In this document: positions 52,866-62,965 of the stretch, piece by piece | Position numbering within the stretch: the first letter of the stretch is position 1 | How the letters are laid out: every line of letters starts with the position of its first letter | Origin: Winogradskyella flava | Lineage (GTDB): Bacteria > Bacteroidota > Bacteroidia > Flavobacteriales > Flavobacteriaceae | NCBI RefSeq assembly: GCF_014243395.1 | Contig: NZ_JACLCP010000001.1 | Span: 1,550,001-1,614,000 of the forward strand | Direction of reading: 5' to 3' | DNA length: 64,000 nt | The notes under the pieces: model-generated | What the model saw: only the letters and a program-made list of their open reading frames with translations | Databases searched by the model: none | Told to the model about the DNA's origin: nothing | Position numbers and translations under genes: made by a program

Positions 52866-53252
52866 TTGAATCCAGCAGAAGCTTACATATTAAAACAGCA
52901 AGAACCCTATAAATCTATCTTACTTCAACTACAAGCTATTGTTGAAGCCGTAGCTCCAGACTCTGAATTATTATATAAATGGCGAATCCCTTTTTACTAT
53001 TGCAATGGTATTCCCCTATGCTATTTTAATCAATCCAAGGATTATGTAGATCTAGCTTTTTGGCACTTTGACCAAATGGATGCCTTTACTGAATATTTTG
53101 TCGATGCCAATCGAAAATCGATACGGTCACTACGCTATAAATCCGTAGAAGATATTAATGATGAGGTCGTGGTATACGTGCTTCAAAAGCAATTGGAGAT
53201 CAACACAAATCCGTTTAAACTAATTTTAAAGCCTAAACAATCTAAAAGGTAG
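52866..53252 (+). CDS. DUF1801 protein
   Basis: A 128-residue DUF1801 (YdhG-like) protein: ILLQLQAIVEAVAPDSELLYKWRIPFYYCNGIPLCYFNQSKDYVDLAFWHFDQM. The start is a TTG at 52866 and no in-frame ATG lies near it. Function unknown. It overlaps the convergent kdsA end by 11 bases. Confidence 0.87.
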   Translation: MNPAEAYILKQQEPYKSILLQLQAIVEAVAPDSELLYKWRIPFYYCNGIPLCYFNQSKDYVDLAFWHFDQMDAFTEYFVDANRKSIRSLRYKSVEDINDEVVVYVLQKQLEINTNPFKLILKPKQSKR

Positions 53253-54054
53253 CAACCACTTTCCTGATGGCTACTAAATTGGTCAATAAAGGTTCTAAAT
53301 TATCTAAATGTAACATATTGGCGCCATCACTTTTAGCGTTGGATGGATCAAAGTGTGTTTCAATAAATAAACCATCGACATTATTTACAACACCAGCTCT
53401 AGCGATGGTTTCAATCATATCTGGTCGTCCACCAGTAACTCCAATACTCTGATTGGGTTGCTGTAAAGAATGGGTGACATCCAATACCGTAGGTGCATAT
53501 TTTCTCATGGTTGGGATACCTCTAAAATCCACAATCATATCTTGATAACCAAACATGGTACCTCTATCTGTTATCCATGCGTTTTCATTACCAGCATCTT
53601 TTACTTTTTGAACGGCATGCTTCATGGCTTCAGGACTCATAAATTGTCCTTTTTTAAGGTTCACTACCTTACCTGTTTTTGCAGCTGCAACGACCAAATC
53701 TGTTTGTCTCACTAAGAACGCAGGTATTTGTAATACATCTACAAATGCCGCAGCCATTTCAGCATCAGATACTTCATGAATATCCGTAACAGTTGGGACG
53801 TCAAAAGTTTCTGAAACTTTCTTTAGAATTTTTAGTGCTTTTTCGTTGCCTATTCCTGTAAAACTGTCGATTCTACTTCTGTTGGCTTTTTTAAAACTAC
53901 CTTTAAAAACGTATGGAATTTCAAGTTTGTCCGTAATGGTAATGACTTTCTCAGCAATACGAAGTGCCATGTCTTCCCCTTCTATAGCGCAAGGCCCACA
54001 AAGTAAAAAGAAATTATTGGAGTCGGTATGTTTTAGTTTTGGAATAGAAATCAA
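53242..54054 (-). CDS. kdsA: 3-deoxy-8-phosphooctulonate synthase
   Basis: Makes Kdo-8-phosphate from arabinose-5-phosphate and phosphoenolpyruvate for lipopolysaccharide core. The 270-residue TIM barrel has FFLLCGPCAIEGEDMALRIAE, FKGSFKKANRSRIDSFTGIG, DIHEVSDAEMAAAFVDVLQIPAFLVRQTDL, and the DVTHSLQQPN loop. The start is TTG at 54054. The -7 box TATCTTTG lies on the minus strand at 54080-54087. Confidence 0.96.
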   Translation of the reverse strand: MISIPKLKHTDSNNFFLLCGPCAIEGEDMALRIAEKVITITDKLEIPYVFKGSFKKANRSRIDSFTGIGNEKALKILKKVSETFDVPTVTDIHEVSDAEMAAAFVDVLQIPAFLVRQTDLVVAAAKTGKVVNLKKGQFMSPEAMKHAVQKVKDAGNENAWITDRGTMFGYQDMIVDFRGIPTMRKYAPTVLDVTHSLQQPNQSIGVTGGRPDMIETIARAGVVNNVDGLFIETHFDPSNAKSDGANMLHLDNLEPLLTNLVAIRKVVATF

Positions 54055-54079
54055 AGCTTAAGACTTAAATATTAAGCCA

Positions 54080-54087
54080 CAAAGATA
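54080..54087 (-). promoter_or_regulatory. Promoter -7 box of kdsA
   Basis: On the minus strand TATCTTTG matches TAnnTTTG and ends 25 bases ahead of the TTG start. No clear -33 TTTG was seen. Confidence 0.5.
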
Positions 54088-54092
54088 ACATT

Positions 54093-54452
54093 TTAAAACA
54101 CCTTTTTTATACTGTTTCTTATGATCCAAAGTGACATTACAAAATTCCCAACGACCAATGCGCCACCATAAAATAAAATGCGTTTAGCCGATTCGGACCA
54201 ATCTACAATATTTAAGATATCAGCGAGATAAGCTAATATGAGATAAGACGATAAGCAGACAAACACAATGCCTAAGGAAAAATTTAATTTTCCGCTGGGT
54301 TTAATCAATTGCCAAATAAATGGAATGCCAAATAACAAAATAGGATAGGCTGAAATACCTTCAAGTTTATTAACGTCAGTAAACCAACAAACGATTACTG
54401 ATAAAAAATACAGATAAGGAATAAACTTGGTGTATTTGCTAATTGTATGCAT
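54093..54452 (-). CDS. Hypothetical membrane protein
   Basis: A 119-residue protein with about four membrane helices (FIPYLYFLSVIVCWF, YPILLFGIPFIWQLI, FSLGIVFVCLSSYLILAYLADIL, ILFYGGALVVGNFVMSLWII). No family recognised. The kdsA promoter lies in the 38-base gap after its stop, so kdsA is probably transcribed separately. Confidence 0.7.
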   Translation of the reverse strand: MHTISKYTKFIPYLYFLSVIVCWFTDVNKLEGISAYPILLFGIPFIWQLIKPSGKLNFSLGIVFVCLSSYLILAYLADILNIVDWSESAKRILFYGGALVVGNFVMSLWIIRNSIKKVF

Positions 54453-54613
54453 CGTGAAAATGTAAGCCACTAGAGAATAAATAGTCCAATTAGCCTTTGA
54501 TTTTCAACGTAGGCTGCTACTATTAATCATATGATTTTAACGTAAGATACGAACTCAAATTGTCTGATTTCCAAAATATAACATATAATTAACGCAATGC
54601 CAATAATAAGATG

Positions 54614-54621
54614 TACCTTTG
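54614..54621 (+). promoter_or_regulatory. Promoter -7 box of typA
   Basis: TACCTTTG matches TAnnTTTG and ends 23 bases ahead of the ATG at 54645. It lies inside the longer frame that opens at 54597, which argues for the later start. Confidence 0.6.
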
Positions 54622-54644
54622 CGCGCTTTAAATCAGCATCTGTT

Positions 54645-56444
54645 ATGACTAAGATTAAAAATATTGCCATTATTGCGCACGTTGATCACGGTAAAACTAC
54701 CTTGGTAGATAAGATAATGTACCATTGTCAGTTATTCCGCGAAAATGAAAATACTGGAGACTTGATTCTAGATAATAATGATTTGGAACGCGAGCGCGGA
54801 ATAACCATTACCTCAAAAAATGTTTCTGTCGTTTACAGGGATACTAAAATCAATATTATTGATACTCCTGGTCACGCGGATTTTGGAGGAGAAGTAGAGC
54901 GTGTTCTGAACATGGCTGATGGTGTTTTGTTGTTGGTTGATGCATTTGAGGGACCAATGCCACAAACACGTTTTGTATTGCAAAAGGCTATTGATCTAGG
55001 ACTGAAACCTTGTGTTGTCATAAATAAGGTCGATAAGGAAAATTGCACACCAGACGAAGTTCACGAAAAGGTGTTTGATTTAATGTTCGAACTAGGTGCT
55101 GAAGAATGGCAATTGGATTTTCCTACGGTTTATGGTTCTGCAAAGAACAACTGGATGAGTGACGATTGGAAAGATGAAACTGAAAATATTGAGCCTCTAT
55201 TGGATATGGTTATTGAGCATATTCCGGAACCAAAAATTCAGGAAGGAACGACACAAATGTTGATTACCTCTTTAGACTTTTCATCATTTACAGGACGAAT
55301 TGCTATTGGCCGTTTAACAAGAGGAACTTTAAAAGCCAATCAGCAAATTTCTTTAGTAAAGAGGGATGGTTCGATCGTAAAAAGTAAGATTAAGGAATTA
55401 CATACGTTTGAAGGTTTAGGACGCAAGAAAGTAGATGGCGTACAAGCGGGTGATATTTGTGCTATTGTTGGCTTGGAAGGCTTTGAAATTGGCGATACCG
55501 TTGCCGATTTAGAAAATCCCGAAGGTCTAAAGACTATTGCGATTGATGAGCCTACAATGAGTATGCTATTTACCATAAACGATTCACCATTCTTTGGTAA
55601 GGATGGAAAATTTGTAACATCAAGACATATTAAAGAGCGCTTGACTAAAGAGCTTGAAAAGAACCTGGCGTTAAGGGTTGAAGAAACGGATAGCGCAGAC
55701 AAATTCATGGTATTTGGTCGTGGTGTATTGCATTTATCGGTTTTAATCGAGACGATGCGTCGCGAGGGTTATGAGCTCCAAATTGGTCAGCCACAAGTTA
55801 TTATTAAAGAAGTTGATGGTATAAAATGCGAACCATTTGAGGAAATGACTATCGATTTACCAGAAAATGTATCTGGTAAAGCTATAGAAATGGTGACGAT
55901 GCGTAAGGGTGAAATGTTGAGTATGGAAGCCAAAGGAGATCGTATGGTCTGTGAATTCATTGTGCCGTCAAGAGGTATTATAGGTTTACGTAATCAATTG
56001 TTAACTGCTACGGCTGGTGAGGCTATTATGGCCCACCGTTTTGTGGACTATAGACCTCTTAAAGGTGGAATACCAGAACGTCAGAATGGATCCTTAGTAT
56101 CAATGGAAAACGGACAAGCTATTCCTTATTCTATTGATAAATTACAGGATAGAGGTAAGTTCTTTGTAGATCCGGGAGAAGATATTTATGAGGGTCAAGT
56201 CATAGGTGAGAATTCTCGTGGAGATGATATGGTAGTTAATGTCACAAAGACCAAGAAATTGAGTAATGTGCGTTCATCTGGAGCTGATGATAAGGCTAAG
56301 ATTGTACCTGCAATTAAATTCTCCTTAGAAGAAGCTTTAGAATATATTCAGAAAGATGAATATGTTGAGGTAACACCAAATCATTTAAGATTACGTAAGG
56401 TCTTATTGAAAGAGGTAGATCGTAAGCGTAACAAGAATTTATAA
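54645..56444 (+). CDS. typA: Translational GTPase TypA/BipA
   Basis: Ribosome-associated GTPase used in 50S assembly and stress adaptation. The 599 residues start [19 protein letters not shown]. GTPase motifs are P-loop AHVDHGKT (residues 11-18), [19 protein letters not shown] and NKVDK. The EF-G-like domains III and V and the C-terminal domain ([25 protein letters not shown]) are complete. A strong terminator follows. Confidence 0.97.
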   Translation: MTKIKNIAIIAHVDHGKTTLVDKIMYHCQLFRENENTGDLILDNNDLERERGITITSKNVSVVYRDTKINIIDTPGHADFGGEVERVLNMADGVLLLVDAFEGPMPQTRFVLQKAIDLGLKPCVVINKVDKENCTPDEVHEKVFDLMFELGAEEWQLDFPTVYGSAKNNWMSDDWKDETENIEPLLDMVIEHIPEPKIQEGTTQMLITSLDFSSFTGRIAIGRLTRGTLKANQQISLVKRDGSIVKSKIKELHTFEGLGRKKVDGVQAGDICAIVGLEGFEIGDTVADLENPEGLKTIAIDEPTMSMLFTINDSPFFGKDGKFVTSRHIKERLTKELEKNLALRVEETDSADKFMVFGRGVLHLSVLIETMRREGYELQIGQPQVIIKEVDGIKCEPFEEMTIDLPENVSGKAIEMVTMRKGEMLSMEAKGDRMVCEFIVPSRGIIGLRNQLLTATAGEAIMAHRFVDYRPLKGGIPERQNGSLVSMENGQAIPYSIDKLQDRGKFFVDPGEDIYEGQVIGENSRGDDMVVNVTKTKKLSNVRSSGADDKAKIVPAIKFSLEEALEYIQKDEYVEVTPNHLRLRKVLLKEVDRKRNKNL

Positions 56445-56467
56445 TTGAGTTTATAAACTAAATATTT

Positions 56468-56497
56468 AAAGAGAATGTATTTTACATTCTCTTTTTT
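56468..56497 (+). terminator. Terminator of typA
   Basis: AAAGAGAATGTA, loop TTT, TACATTCTCTTT: a perfect 12-bp stem with a T run (56492-56497), 24 bases after the stop codon. Confidence 0.92.
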
Positions 56498-56504
56498 GTT
56501 TTCT

Positions 56505-56512
56505 TATATTTA
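56505..56512 (+). promoter_or_regulatory. Possible promoter of the polysaccharide locus
   Basis: TATATTTA, one base off TAnnTTTG, lies between the typA terminator and the ATG at 56526. It is the only plausible start of the following transcription unit seen. Confidence 0.3.
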
Positions 56513-56525
56513 CAAAAAAAGCAAT

Positions 56526-56720
56526 ATGACACTTCTTTATTTCGATCCAGGTTTAGGAGCTATGATAATTCAAACTATTATAGCTGCCGTTGCAGGAGTG
56601 ATTCTTTTCTCCAAAAACCTGATGCATAAGATCAAAGTGTTTTTAGGCATAGGCAAACCAATTGAGGACGATGTTTTTGATGATATAGATATTAAAGATT
56701 CCGATAAAGAAAACAACTAA
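56526..56720 (+). CDS. Small membrane protein at the head of the polysaccharide locus
   Basis: A 64-residue protein: MTLLYFDPGLGAMIIQ then a helix (IIQTIIAAVAGVILF), a basic stretch, and an acidic tail (IEDDVFDDIDIKDSDKENN). Found near polysaccharide genes in Flavobacteriaceae; role unknown. The ATG at 56526 is preferred since an earlier frame start lies inside the typA terminator. The next gene begins five bases after the stop. Confidence 0.8.
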   Translation: MTLLYFDPGLGAMIIQTIIAAVAGVILFSKNLMHKIKVFLGIGKPIEDDVFDDIDIKDSDKENN

Positions 56721-56725
56721 CCCAA

Positions 56726-58108
56726 GTGAACGCCAAAAACGCTCATGCTTCTTCGTTTAGAGATCCTTCCGGTTATATTTTTGTTGAGGATGGAAAAATA
56801 AATCGTGTCATAAATCCAATATATTTTGAGCAATATAAAGCATTGAGAGATAGCGGTTTCTACCAGAACCTTATTAAAAATGATTTGCTCATTGCTCATA
56901 AGGAGATTTCAAGTTCCGAAGACAATGTTGTCATTCAAGCAGAGAAAATCCCTTTTATAACGTATCCTTACGAGTGGAGCTTCAATATGTATAAAGAAGC
57001 CGCTTTGCTAATCTTAAGACTTCAGAAATATAGTTTAGAGCATGGTTTCTCTTTAAAGGATGCAACGGCTTTCAATATTGCCTTTCATAAAAGCAAGGCG
57101 ATATTTATTGATACCTTATCTTTTGATTTTTATGAGGAGGATTCACCGTGGCGCGCCTATAAGCAATTTATCATGCATTTCTTTGGACCATTGGTTTTAG
57201 CACATTATCATGGTGCGCAGCAGTTAAAGTTATTGAGTAATTTTATTGATGGTATTCCGGTAAAGATGATAAGCTCAATGTTGCCTTTAAAGACCAAATT
57301 GAGCCCGCTGTTATATTCTAATATCCATTTACTGGCCAAGTTGGAAGATAAACATAACGAAGACTATAAAGGAGAGGCAAAGGCAGGAAAACTTACAAAA
57401 AAGGGGCAACTCAATATTATTGAGAGTCTTTATGGTTATATTAAGAAATTAGAATTAAAGGAAGCTTCGGAATGGGGTAATTATTACGATAAAATCAACT
57501 ATTCGGATGAGGCATTCGTTGAGAAATCTAGAATTATCAATGATTGGGTAAACACCTTACAACCAAAAAGTTTGATTGATATTGGAGGTAACGATGGTAC
57601 GTTTGTAAGAAAGCTAGAACAATCCGTTGAAACCGCTTTGGTCTGCGATATTGATAATAATGCTATAGACTTTAATCATAAAACGATGAAATTAGCCAAG
57701 GAAGATTATATGCTTCCTTTTGTGTTGGATGTATTAAATCCATCAGCGGCAATTGGTCTTAATAATACGGAGCGTGATTCGTTTTTGGATCGTGTTAAGG
57801 CGTTCGCTCCAGATATCACCCTGGCATTGGCCGTGATACATCATATGTCTTTATCTGGCAATGTACCTTTTGATCGATCTGCTGAGTTTTTCGCCACGTT
57901 CTCAGAACATCTCATTATTGAGTTTCCTAAACGTGAGGATTCTTGGGTAAAGCGACTTTTAAAAAATAAGATGGATTTTAAGGATCATTTTGGGTTTTAT
58001 AATTTGGTAGAATTCAAGAATTCCTATCAGAAGTATTTTAATATTCTTGAAGAAGAAGTGGTCGCTGATTCGGAGCGTATTTTGTTTTTAATGGAAGTTA
58101 AACAATGA
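56726..58108 (+). CDS. Class I SAM-dependent methyltransferase
   Basis: A 460-residue protein starting at GTG. An N-terminal domain (~residues 1-230, NAKNAHASSFRDPSGYIF, FHKSKAIFIDTLSFDFYEEDSPWRAYKQF) resembles NoeA-type proteins. A Rossmann methyltransferase domain follows with motif I LIDIGGNDGTFVRKL and AVIHHMSLSGNV. Such proteins often modify cell-surface glycans. The target is unknown. Its stop overlaps the next start by four bases. Confidence 0.85.
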   Translation: MNAKNAHASSFRDPSGYIFVEDGKINRVINPIYFEQYKALRDSGFYQNLIKNDLLIAHKEISSSEDNVVIQAEKIPFITYPYEWSFNMYKEAALLILRLQKYSLEHGFSLKDATAFNIAFHKSKAIFIDTLSFDFYEEDSPWRAYKQFIMHFFGPLVLAHYHGAQQLKLLSNFIDGIPVKMISSMLPLKTKLSPLLYSNIHLLAKLEDKHNEDYKGEAKAGKLTKKGQLNIIESLYGYIKKLELKEASEWGNYYDKINYSDEAFVEKSRIINDWVNTLQPKSLIDIGGNDGTFVRKLEQSVETALVCDIDNNAIDFNHKTMKLAKEDYMLPFVLDVLNPSAAIGLNNTERDSFLDRVKAFAPDITLALAVIHHMSLSGNVPFDRSAEFFATFSEHLIIEFPKREDSWVKRLLKNKMDFKDHFGFYNLVEFKNSYQKYFNILEEEVVADSERILFLMEVKQ

Positions 58109-59577
58109 AAAGGTTTAGAGATAAAATTATTAGCTTTATCAATAGTGAAAAAGAGGCGCCATTTCTCTTAGCGTTTATATGTGGGTTTACACCAATGATA
58201 TTTCATTATGCAAATAATTATTGGTCCGTTAATTCTTGGTTACATTTAGGATACTTCACTTTGTCTTTCTTGGGTACGTCGTTTTTAATTTGTTTATCAA
58301 TATACTACAGTTTCAACAATACAATAGCTATAAAGAAGCATGTTAGCCATGCACTGCTGGTTCTAGTATTGCTTTTTGCATTTTTGTTTTTGTGGTATAC
58401 TTTTTTTATGAATTTTAACCGCGGAATGGCTCTTTTTTGTGTTGTCTCAGTTTTAGGCTATTTTCTTTGGCGAAATCCTAGAAAGAACTATAAGAAGATT
58501 GTAGTTTTCTTTTTTGCCTTTTCAAGTCTTTCTTTTTTTAGAACTGTTATTCATATGTATGAAGATGTAAAACCAGATTATTGGTTAAGGCAAAGTGATG
58601 ACATTGAAAATGTGCAATTCAAATCTTTTCCTAACGTTTATATGATTCAACCTGATGGTTATGTTGCACAAAGCACGATGGAAAAAAGTCCATACAATTA
58701 TCAAAATGATTTATTTGATTGGTTACGAAATAACGAGTTTAAAGTTTATGATAACTTCAGGAGTAATTATCCAGCTAGCTTAACATCGAATGCATCTTTG
58801 TTTAATATGAAACATCATAAGTTCGCAGATATGATTTTTCCAGAAATAGAGATGGCTAATGCAAGAGAATCTATAACAACGTCCAATGCGGTAGCCAATA
58901 TTTTTAAAAATAATGGCTATGAAACCTATTTTATAGCTGAGGATGAATACTTTCAACAAAATAAAAAACAAGAAGTTTTTGATTATTATAATATTGCGAT
59001 AGATGATTTTCCGTTGAATAGCAAAGGGGACGATACGGTTAAGGATGTTCTAGCTGACTTAAAGTTGGTGATGCATGATAGCGATAATCCAAAATTCTTC
59101 TTTGTAGAGAAATTATTGCCACATCACGTAGGTTTTTATAAAACCGATGAATCTGTAGTACAAGAACGAGATAGATATATAGAGAGAATCAAAGAAGTGA
59201 ATTTATGGTTGAAGACAACGATTAAGTATATTACAGAGCATGATGAAAATAGTATAATCATAATTTTAGCGGATCATGGCGGTTGGGTTGGATTAAAAAG
59301 TTTTAATCATTTGTTTTCGGCTAGGGAGTCAGAATTGATTACCTCGACTTTTTCAAATATTTCTGCAATAAAGTGGAATGGAAATTTGATTAAAAACTAT
59401 GATACAGCTTTAAGGACTAATGTGAATATTTTTCGTGTTTTATTTTCGGCATTAAGTGAAAATCCTAAGTATTTAGAATCTTTAGAGGATGATTCTAGCT
59501 ACAATTTAAGACTGAACTCACTCGGAATAAAGCGTGTGAAAAAGCTTATTGATGGTGAGGGTAGAATAATTCAATAA
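58105..59577 (+). CDS. Sulfatase-superfamily membrane protein
   Basis: A 490-residue protein with an N-terminal membrane domain of about five helices (residues ~15-165, ending FFFAFSSLSFFRTVIHMY). An alkaline phosphatase/sulfatase-type domain follows: NVYMIQPDGYVAQSTMEKS, FFFVEKLLPHHVGFYK and IIILADHGGWVG. The ADHG motif is present. It may act as a phosphoethanolamine or polyol-phosphate transferase for surface glycans. That is inference. Confidence 0.82.
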   Translation: MKRFRDKIISFINSEKEAPFLLAFICGFTPMIFHYANNYWSVNSWLHLGYFTLSFLGTSFLICLSIYYSFNNTIAIKKHVSHALLVLVLLFAFLFLWYTFFMNFNRGMALFCVVSVLGYFLWRNPRKNYKKIVVFFFAFSSLSFFRTVIHMYEDVKPDYWLRQSDDIENVQFKSFPNVYMIQPDGYVAQSTMEKSPYNYQNDLFDWLRNNEFKVYDNFRSNYPASLTSNASLFNMKHHKFADMIFPEIEMANARESITTSNAVANIFKNNGYETYFIAEDEYFQQNKKQEVFDYYNIAIDDFPLNSKGDDTVKDVLADLKLVMHDSDNPKFFFVEKLLPHHVGFYKTDESVVQERDRYIERIKEVNLWLKTTIKYITEHDENSIIIILADHGGWVGLKSFNHLFSARESELITSTFSNISAIKWNGNLIKNYDTALRTNVNIFRVLFSALSENPKYLESLEDDSSYNLRLNSLGIKRVKKLIDGEGRIIQ

Positions 59578-59597
59578 ATAATTAAAGGGACAATATC

Positions 59598-60539
59598 ATT
59601 ATAGAAATACGCAAATACACGCAAGATGATCATAGTGTTTGGGATAAATTTTTGCTGAATGCTCAACAAGCTTCTTTTTTATTCCATCGCAATTTCATGG
59701 ATTATCACAGCGATCGGTTTCAGGATTTCTCTTTGATGATTTACGAAGATGATGAACTCGTTGCAGTGCTCCCTGCAAATAAAATTGATGATGAGGTATT
59801 TTCGCATCTAGGCCTAACTTATGGAGGTATTATAATCAATGGCGATTCTGAAATAACCAATATGGAAAAAATAATTGATGCTGTTGCAAATTTCCTGAAG
59901 CAAAAAGATATAAAAGCACTTTATATAAAGAATCTACCTCAGTTTTATTATAATGATGGCATTGATATTTTGGAGATACCCTTAACAAATAAAAATGCAG
60001 AAGTTTATAGAACAGACAAGGTTTTAGCAATCGATTACAGCAAGCCATTCGCCATTCATAAGACCAAACTTAAAAATTACAGAAAGAATCATGCAAAAGG
60101 GTTTGTAATACAGGAGACTGACGATTTTTCGTTATTTTGGAATATGGTTTTAGTACCACGATTAAAAGAGAAGCACAAAGCAACTCCAGTTCATAATTTA
60201 GAAGAAATAACCCTTTTGAGATCACGATTTCCTAATCATGTAAGGCAGTTCAATATTTATTTAAATGATGATATTTTGGCAGGAATCACCATTTTTGATA
60301 AAGGACCAATTGTTAAATCACAATATGGAGCAACGACAAATAAAGGTGAAAAAGAACGTGCTCTAGAGTATTTGTTTTTGCATCTCATCTATAAGTATAA
60401 GGGATCTGAGAAAAACTTTTTCTCCATGGGCACAGTTACGGAGAACAATGAGTTGGGTTACAATAAGGGCCTATTAAAGCAAAAAGAGGAATTGGGATGT
60501 GAGGTTTATTCCCAAGACTTTTATAAATTGGAATTGTAA
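59598..60539 (+). CDS. GNAT/FemAB-like acyltransferase with non-standard start
   Basis: A protein of 313 residues if read from ATT at 59598. In-frame TTG at 59652 would remove 18 residues that fit the family (IEIRKYTQDDHSVWDKFLLN, before SFLFHRNFMDYHSDRFQDFSL). No ATG, GTG or TTG exists between the upstream in-frame stop at 59583 and 59652. It likely acylates an amino sugar made by the next gene's enzyme; its stop overlaps that start (TAATG). Confidence 0.8.
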   Translation: MIEIRKYTQDDHSVWDKFLLNAQQASFLFHRNFMDYHSDRFQDFSLMIYEDDELVAVLPANKIDDEVFSHLGLTYGGIIINGDSEITNMEKIIDAVANFLKQKDIKALYIKNLPQFYYNDGIDILEIPLTNKNAEVYRTDKVLAIDYSKPFAIHKTKLKNYRKNHAKGFVIQETDDFSLFWNMVLVPRLKEKHKATPVHNLEEITLLRSRFPNHVRQFNIYLNDDILAGITIFDKGPIVKSQYGATTNKGEKERALEYLFLHLIYKYKGSEKNFFSMGTVTENNELGYNKGLLKQKEELGCEVYSQDFYKLEL

Positions 60540-61642
60540 TGATATCATTTTTAGATCTTCGTAAAATAAATAATAGGTTTCGCAAGGAATTTCAGGAAGC
60601 ATTTAGTAGATCTTTAGATGCTTCACATTTTATATTAGGGGAAAATGTTTCAACATTTGAGAGAGAATTTTCTCAATACTGTGGCACTAAATTTTGTATT
60701 GGTACAGCCAATGGATTAGACGCTTTGACCTTAATTTTAAAAGGATATATTCAATTAGGTAAATTAAAAAAAGGGGATAAGATCATTGTTCCCGCAAATA
60801 CATTCATTGCTACTATATTGTCTGTATTGCATGCTGATTTAGAACCTGTTTTGGTAGAGCCCAATCCAGATACTCATAACCTCTCGCTTCAAGAAGTTAA
60901 AAAAATACTAACTAAGGATGTTAAAGCCATTATAATGGTGCATCTCTATGGTCAGCTGGCAGAAGCAGAAGAATTAAGACATCTATCAAATCAACATGAT
61001 CTATTGCTGATTGAAGATGCAGCTCAAGCGCATGGAGCGATGACAAATTCCAAATCTACAAGAGCTGGTAACTTAAGTGATGCAGCTGCATTTAGTTTTT
61101 ACCCAAGTAAAAATTTAGGCGCTTTGGGAGATGGTGGAGCTATAACTACAAACGATTCAGAACTACATGAAACACTCAAATTATTGAGGAACTATGGCAG
61201 CAAAGAAAAATATAAAAACAACATTATAGGTTACAATAGTAGATTGGATGACGTACAGGCGACATTTTTAAGTATAAAGCTAAAGTGCCTAGATGACGAC
61301 AACCAAAGACGTCGTGTGATTGCAAAGCAGTATCTTAATGATATCAATAATCCAAAAATAAAATTACCATTTTACAATGGGTCATCCAATCATGTATTTT
61401 ATGCTTTTGTGGTAGAAGTAGAGCATAGAGCAGATTTCACGAAATTTCTTGATAAACATAACATAGGATGGTTGATTCACTATCCGATTGCGCCTCATAA
61501 GCAAGATGCGCTGCATCGATTTTCCCATTTAAAATTACCTACAACCGAACAAATTCATAAAAGAATTATAAGTTTGCCAATTAGCCCAGTTATGGCTAGA
61601 GAAGAAGTTCGTTCTGTCATAGAAGTTGTAAACACCTACTAA
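60539..61642 (+). CDS. DegT/DnrJ/EryC1/StrS sugar aminotransferase
   Basis: A 367-residue PLP enzyme converting a nucleotide keto-sugar to an amino sugar. It opens ISFLDLRKINNRFRKEF. Motifs are GTANGLDALTLIL, VPANTFIATILS, LLIEDAAQAHGA, the PLP lysine in FSFYPSKNLGALGDGG, NYGSKEKY and SRLDDVQATFL. It resembles FdtB/QdtB (dTDP-3-amino-3,6-dideoxyhexose) enzymes. The exact sugar is not fixed. Confidence 0.92.
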   Translation: MISFLDLRKINNRFRKEFQEAFSRSLDASHFILGENVSTFEREFSQYCGTKFCIGTANGLDALTLILKGYIQLGKLKKGDKIIVPANTFIATILSVLHADLEPVLVEPNPDTHNLSLQEVKKILTKDVKAIIMVHLYGQLAEAEELRHLSNQHDLLLIEDAAQAHGAMTNSKSTRAGNLSDAAAFSFYPSKNLGALGDGGAITTNDSELHETLKLLRNYGSKEKYKNNIIGYNSRLDDVQATFLSIKLKCLDDDNQRRRVIAKQYLNDINNPKIKLPFYNGSSNHVFYAFVVEVEHRADFTKFLDKHNIGWLIHYPIAPHKQDALHRFSHLKLPTTEQIHKRIISLPISPVMAREEVRSVIEVVNTY

Positions 61643-62950
61643 TTGAAGAAGTTTTTTAATTATATAAATTCTGAGGTACTGATTAAAGCAGCTAGCCTTA
61701 ACACTGCAAATATCAGTGTTAAGATTATTGCTGGGATTATAATTTCTAAATGTATTGCCGTTTTCATAGGTCCGGAAGGCATGGCGCTTATAGGCAATCT
61801 GAGGAATTTTTTAAGTGCGATACAGTCAGTGGCTATTGCAGGCTTGTATGATGGTGTTGTGAAATTTATAAGCAGAACGAAAACCAATATTGACAAGCTT
61901 ACCAATACACTATCAACCGTATTTTATTTTGGCTTTTTTTCATCTGTATTTTTAGCATTCGTTTGCTTTTACAATGCCCAATATATTAATGAGCTGATCT
62001 TTCTTAACAATGACTACGAGTATATCATAAAAGTATTGGCTATTGTATTACCATTCTATGCCTTGAATATGTTTTTGTTTTGCATAATGAATGGGTTTTC
62101 AAAATATAGAATACTCTTAGTTATAAATATTATTGGCCAGGTTCTAGGCTTACTGGTTACTATTTTGTTAATATGGCAGAACAAAATTGATGGTGCTTTA
62201 TTGGCCATTGTGATTACGCCAGCATTGAGCTTACTTATTACTTTTGTCGGTATTGTATTTAGAAAGAATCTAGCGCCTTACATTAAAATCACTAGCATAG
62301 ACTTTTCAGTATTAAAACAATTAAGTCCTAACATGATAATGGCCTTGGTGTCTTCAATTGCTATACCAGTTGTTTTAATAATTATAAGGAATTATATTAT
62401 TGACGAAATTGGAATAAAAGAGGCTGGTTATTGGGAAGCAGTAAATCGCGTTTCTGACTATTATCTTATGTTTATCTATTCTCTAATGGCTCTTTATATT
62501 TTACCGCGTTTTACTCAAATTGATTCTAAAAAAGAATTTAGAAAAGAGGTGTTTAGCTTTTATAAAACGGTTTTACCAATATTCGCCTTAATCTTACTAA
62601 TTGTATATCTGACGCGATCTTTCCTGGTAACTATATTGTTTACTGAAGAATTTAGGCCTATTGAGGATTTATTCGGATATCAAATCTTAGGTGATTTTAT
62701 GCGTGTCATGTCCATGGTAATAGCTTATCAATTTTTGGCCAAGAAAATGTTTGCGCATTTTATAATTATTGAAATATTTCTTTTTGTAATCATGTATGTT
62801 TCTAGTATTTATCTCATAGATATTTTTGGACTAAAAGGTGCCGTCATGGGACATTGTTTAAGTTATTTAATGCATTTTGGTATAATATTGTTGATTTTTG
62901 GTAGTTCTTTATTTGGTGTTTTAAATGAAGAAGGAATAGATGACTACTAA
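61643..62950 (+). CDS. Wzx-type polysaccharide flippase 1
   Basis: A 435-residue membrane protein with about 12 helices, of the O-antigen translocase (MOP/Wzx) family: KAASLNTANISVKIIAGIIISKCIAVFIGPEGMALIGNLRNF, EAGYWEAVNRVSDYY, ALYILPRF and FYKTVLPIFALILL. It starts with TTG directly after the aminotransferase stop. It should carry lipid-linked glycan units across the inner membrane. Confidence 0.92.
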   Translation: MKKFFNYINSEVLIKAASLNTANISVKIIAGIIISKCIAVFIGPEGMALIGNLRNFLSAIQSVAIAGLYDGVVKFISRTKTNIDKLTNTLSTVFYFGFFSSVFLAFVCFYNAQYINELIFLNNDYEYIIKVLAIVLPFYALNMFLFCIMNGFSKYRILLVINIIGQVLGLLVTILLIWQNKIDGALLAIVITPALSLLITFVGIVFRKNLAPYIKITSIDFSVLKQLSPNMIMALVSSIAIPVVLIIIRNYIIDEIGIKEAGYWEAVNRVSDYYLMFIYSLMALYILPRFTQIDSKKEFRKEVFSFYKTVLPIFALILLIVYLTRSFLVTILFTEEFRPIEDLFGYQILGDFMRVMSMVIAYQFLAKKMFAHFIIIEIFLFVIMYVSSIYLIDIFGLKGAVMGHCLSYLMHFGIILLIFGSSLFGVLNEEGIDDY

Positions 62951-62965
62951 AAAAATAAAACTAAC

